From NCBI GenBank assembly GCA_029261675.1, contig JAJDBA010000085.1, positions 1 to 5,243 on the forward strand: 5,243 nucleotides of DNA. The letters are read 5' to 3'. This document shows, piece after piece, positions 4,568 through 5,243 of this stretch (positions are counted from its first letter, which is position 1; every line of letters starts with the position of its first letter). The notes beneath the pieces were generated by a model that saw only the letters and a list, made by a program, of their open reading frames with translations, searched no databases and was not told the origin of the DNA. The position numbers were made by a program, and so were the translations under genes. This stretch comes from Nitrospinaceae bacterium. Lineage in GTDB: Bacteria > Nitrospinota > Nitrospinia > Nitrospinales > VA-1.

Positions 4568-5243
4568 ATTCAGCCATTTGAGGCGCTGCTACTGGCTGCG
4601 TTTCTTTTTTCTTGGTTTTTGGATATTTAATTCCAATCCATATGATAGCCGTCATCAAAACAAAGAACGTCCAGACAATCGTGGTCACATGGAATCCTGA
4701 CTCTGCCAACGTTGGTGCAAATTTTTCCGGTGTCACATCTTTGAATACTTTATAGATATGCCAGTTCATTCGCGACAATTCTCGAATGGTTCCCATCCAG
4801 CTCATCAACCAGATGTCTGCGAACCCAAGGAAGATAAGCACGTAAGGCCCAAGTGGATTGATCTTTCCATAAGCCACTTTTCCTGTTTTTGTCGCAATCG
4901 TATAAAAAATGTAGTTGATGAAAGTTACCGTTACCAGACAAAATGCCGCCGTATTTTTCGAAACCATTAAGGCCAGAAAGGCAAGATTGTCAGGTAGAAC
5001 CATACTGGAATCCATTCCCGGTTCAGGCATCATAGTCGCGAAGAAACGCCTTGGGGTAAACCAGATAGTGGCTGCTATGATAATAAGGACAAAACCAAAT
5101 TTCATTGCTGGGAAGAAACGTTCGGCATTTTCAATACGTTTCATACTGACCCACATGTAGATATTACTGGCACTGAACATCGTTCCAACCAGTAGACCTT
5201 GAACCAGCATAAACATAGACTCACGGTCAGACATGATGTACAT
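4566..5243 (-). CDS. cytochrome bd-type oxidase subunit I-like protein (CydA-like), 5' end at or beyond window edge
   Basis: The visible 225 residues are the C-terminal part of a polytopic membrane protein that I read as CydA-like. Helices lie at about residues 11-33, 44-62, 88-117, 130-152 and 185-206, followed by a lysine-rich tail ending PQMAE. The key evidence is MGTIRELSRMNWHIY (150-164). It aligns with the bd-oxidase signature GWxxxExGRQPW, keeping Gly151, the haem-ligand position Glu155, Arg158 and Trp161, but with Ser and Asn replacing the Gly and Pro of GRQPW. Met93 in LALMVSKN could be the haem b558 methionine; Met47 is an alternative. The haem histidines of CydA would lie upstream. 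The first codon seen is ATG exactly at the edge; I treat the gene as truncated because canonical CydA is roughly twice as long. It is the first visible gene of the operon with the di-haem cytochrome. A divergent, cytochrome-c-linked bd-like oxidase is likely; O2 reduction is unproven. Confidence 0.72.
   Translation of the reverse strand: MYIMSDRESMFMLVQGLLVGTMFSASNIYMWVSMKRIENAERFFPAMKFGFVLIIIAATIWFTPRRFFATMMPEPGMDSSMVLPDNLAFLALMVSKNTAAFCLVTVTFINYIFYTIATKTGKVAYGKINPLGPYVLIFLGFADIWLMSWMGTIRELSRMNWHIYKVFKDVTPEKFAPTLAESGFHVTTIVWTFFVLMTAIIWIGIKYPKTKKKETQPVAAPQMAE

Noticed and set aside
4758..5160. Two + strand and one minus-strand overlapping short frames within the CydA-like gene
   Set aside because: They overlap a well-supported membrane protein gene and encode low-quality, non-membrane sequence typical of shadow frames.

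Overview
The window carries nine protein-coding genes, two of them cut by the window edges, and no RNA genes, insertion sequences or CRISPR. The DNA is moderately AT-rich by eye. The right-hand third encodes a CydA-like membrane protein next to a membrane-anchored di-haem cytochrome c, a respiratory arrangement that recalls the atypical cytochrome bd-like oxidases of nitrite-oxidising and related bacteria (Nitrospirota/Nitrospinota). A marine Nitrospinota-type bacterium is my best guess, but it is an inference from gene content and not proven by a marker gene.

Layout. Bases 2-1812 (+ strand) look like one co-directional cluster: the C-terminal part of a GAF-GGDEF diguanylate cyclase, a YiiM-type MOSC protein starting 5 nt after it, and an unrecognised 184-residue protein. 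Tail-to-tail with that cluster is a small hairpin membrane protein on the minus strand (1836-2108). It shares a very short divergent gap with a + strand pair: a tiny Trx2-type zinc-ribbon protein and a BolA-family protein (2151-2673). Converging on BolA is a minus-strand leucine-rich-repeat protein made of five uninterrupted 27-residue repeats (2693-3172). Upstream of it, a strong Rho-independent terminator (3242-3279) ends the minus-strand respiratory operon: CydA-like gene (5243 to 4566, running off the right edge), then the 5-TM di-haem cytochrome c (4550 to 3294).

How they work together. The only clear functional unit is the respiratory pair. A periplasmic di-haem cytochrome tethered by five helices is encoded 15 nt after a bd-oxidase-like core subunit, with a Shine-Dalgarno that overlaps the upstream stop codon. 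The visible part of the CydA-like protein has no long Q-loop, so a cytochrome c electron donor rather than quinol is plausible. The left half is housekeeping or stress-flavoured: c-di-GMP synthesis, molybdenum-cofactor-type detoxification and Fe-S homeostasis. No mobile or defence system was found. The most interesting item is the CydA-like/di-haem cytochrome module.
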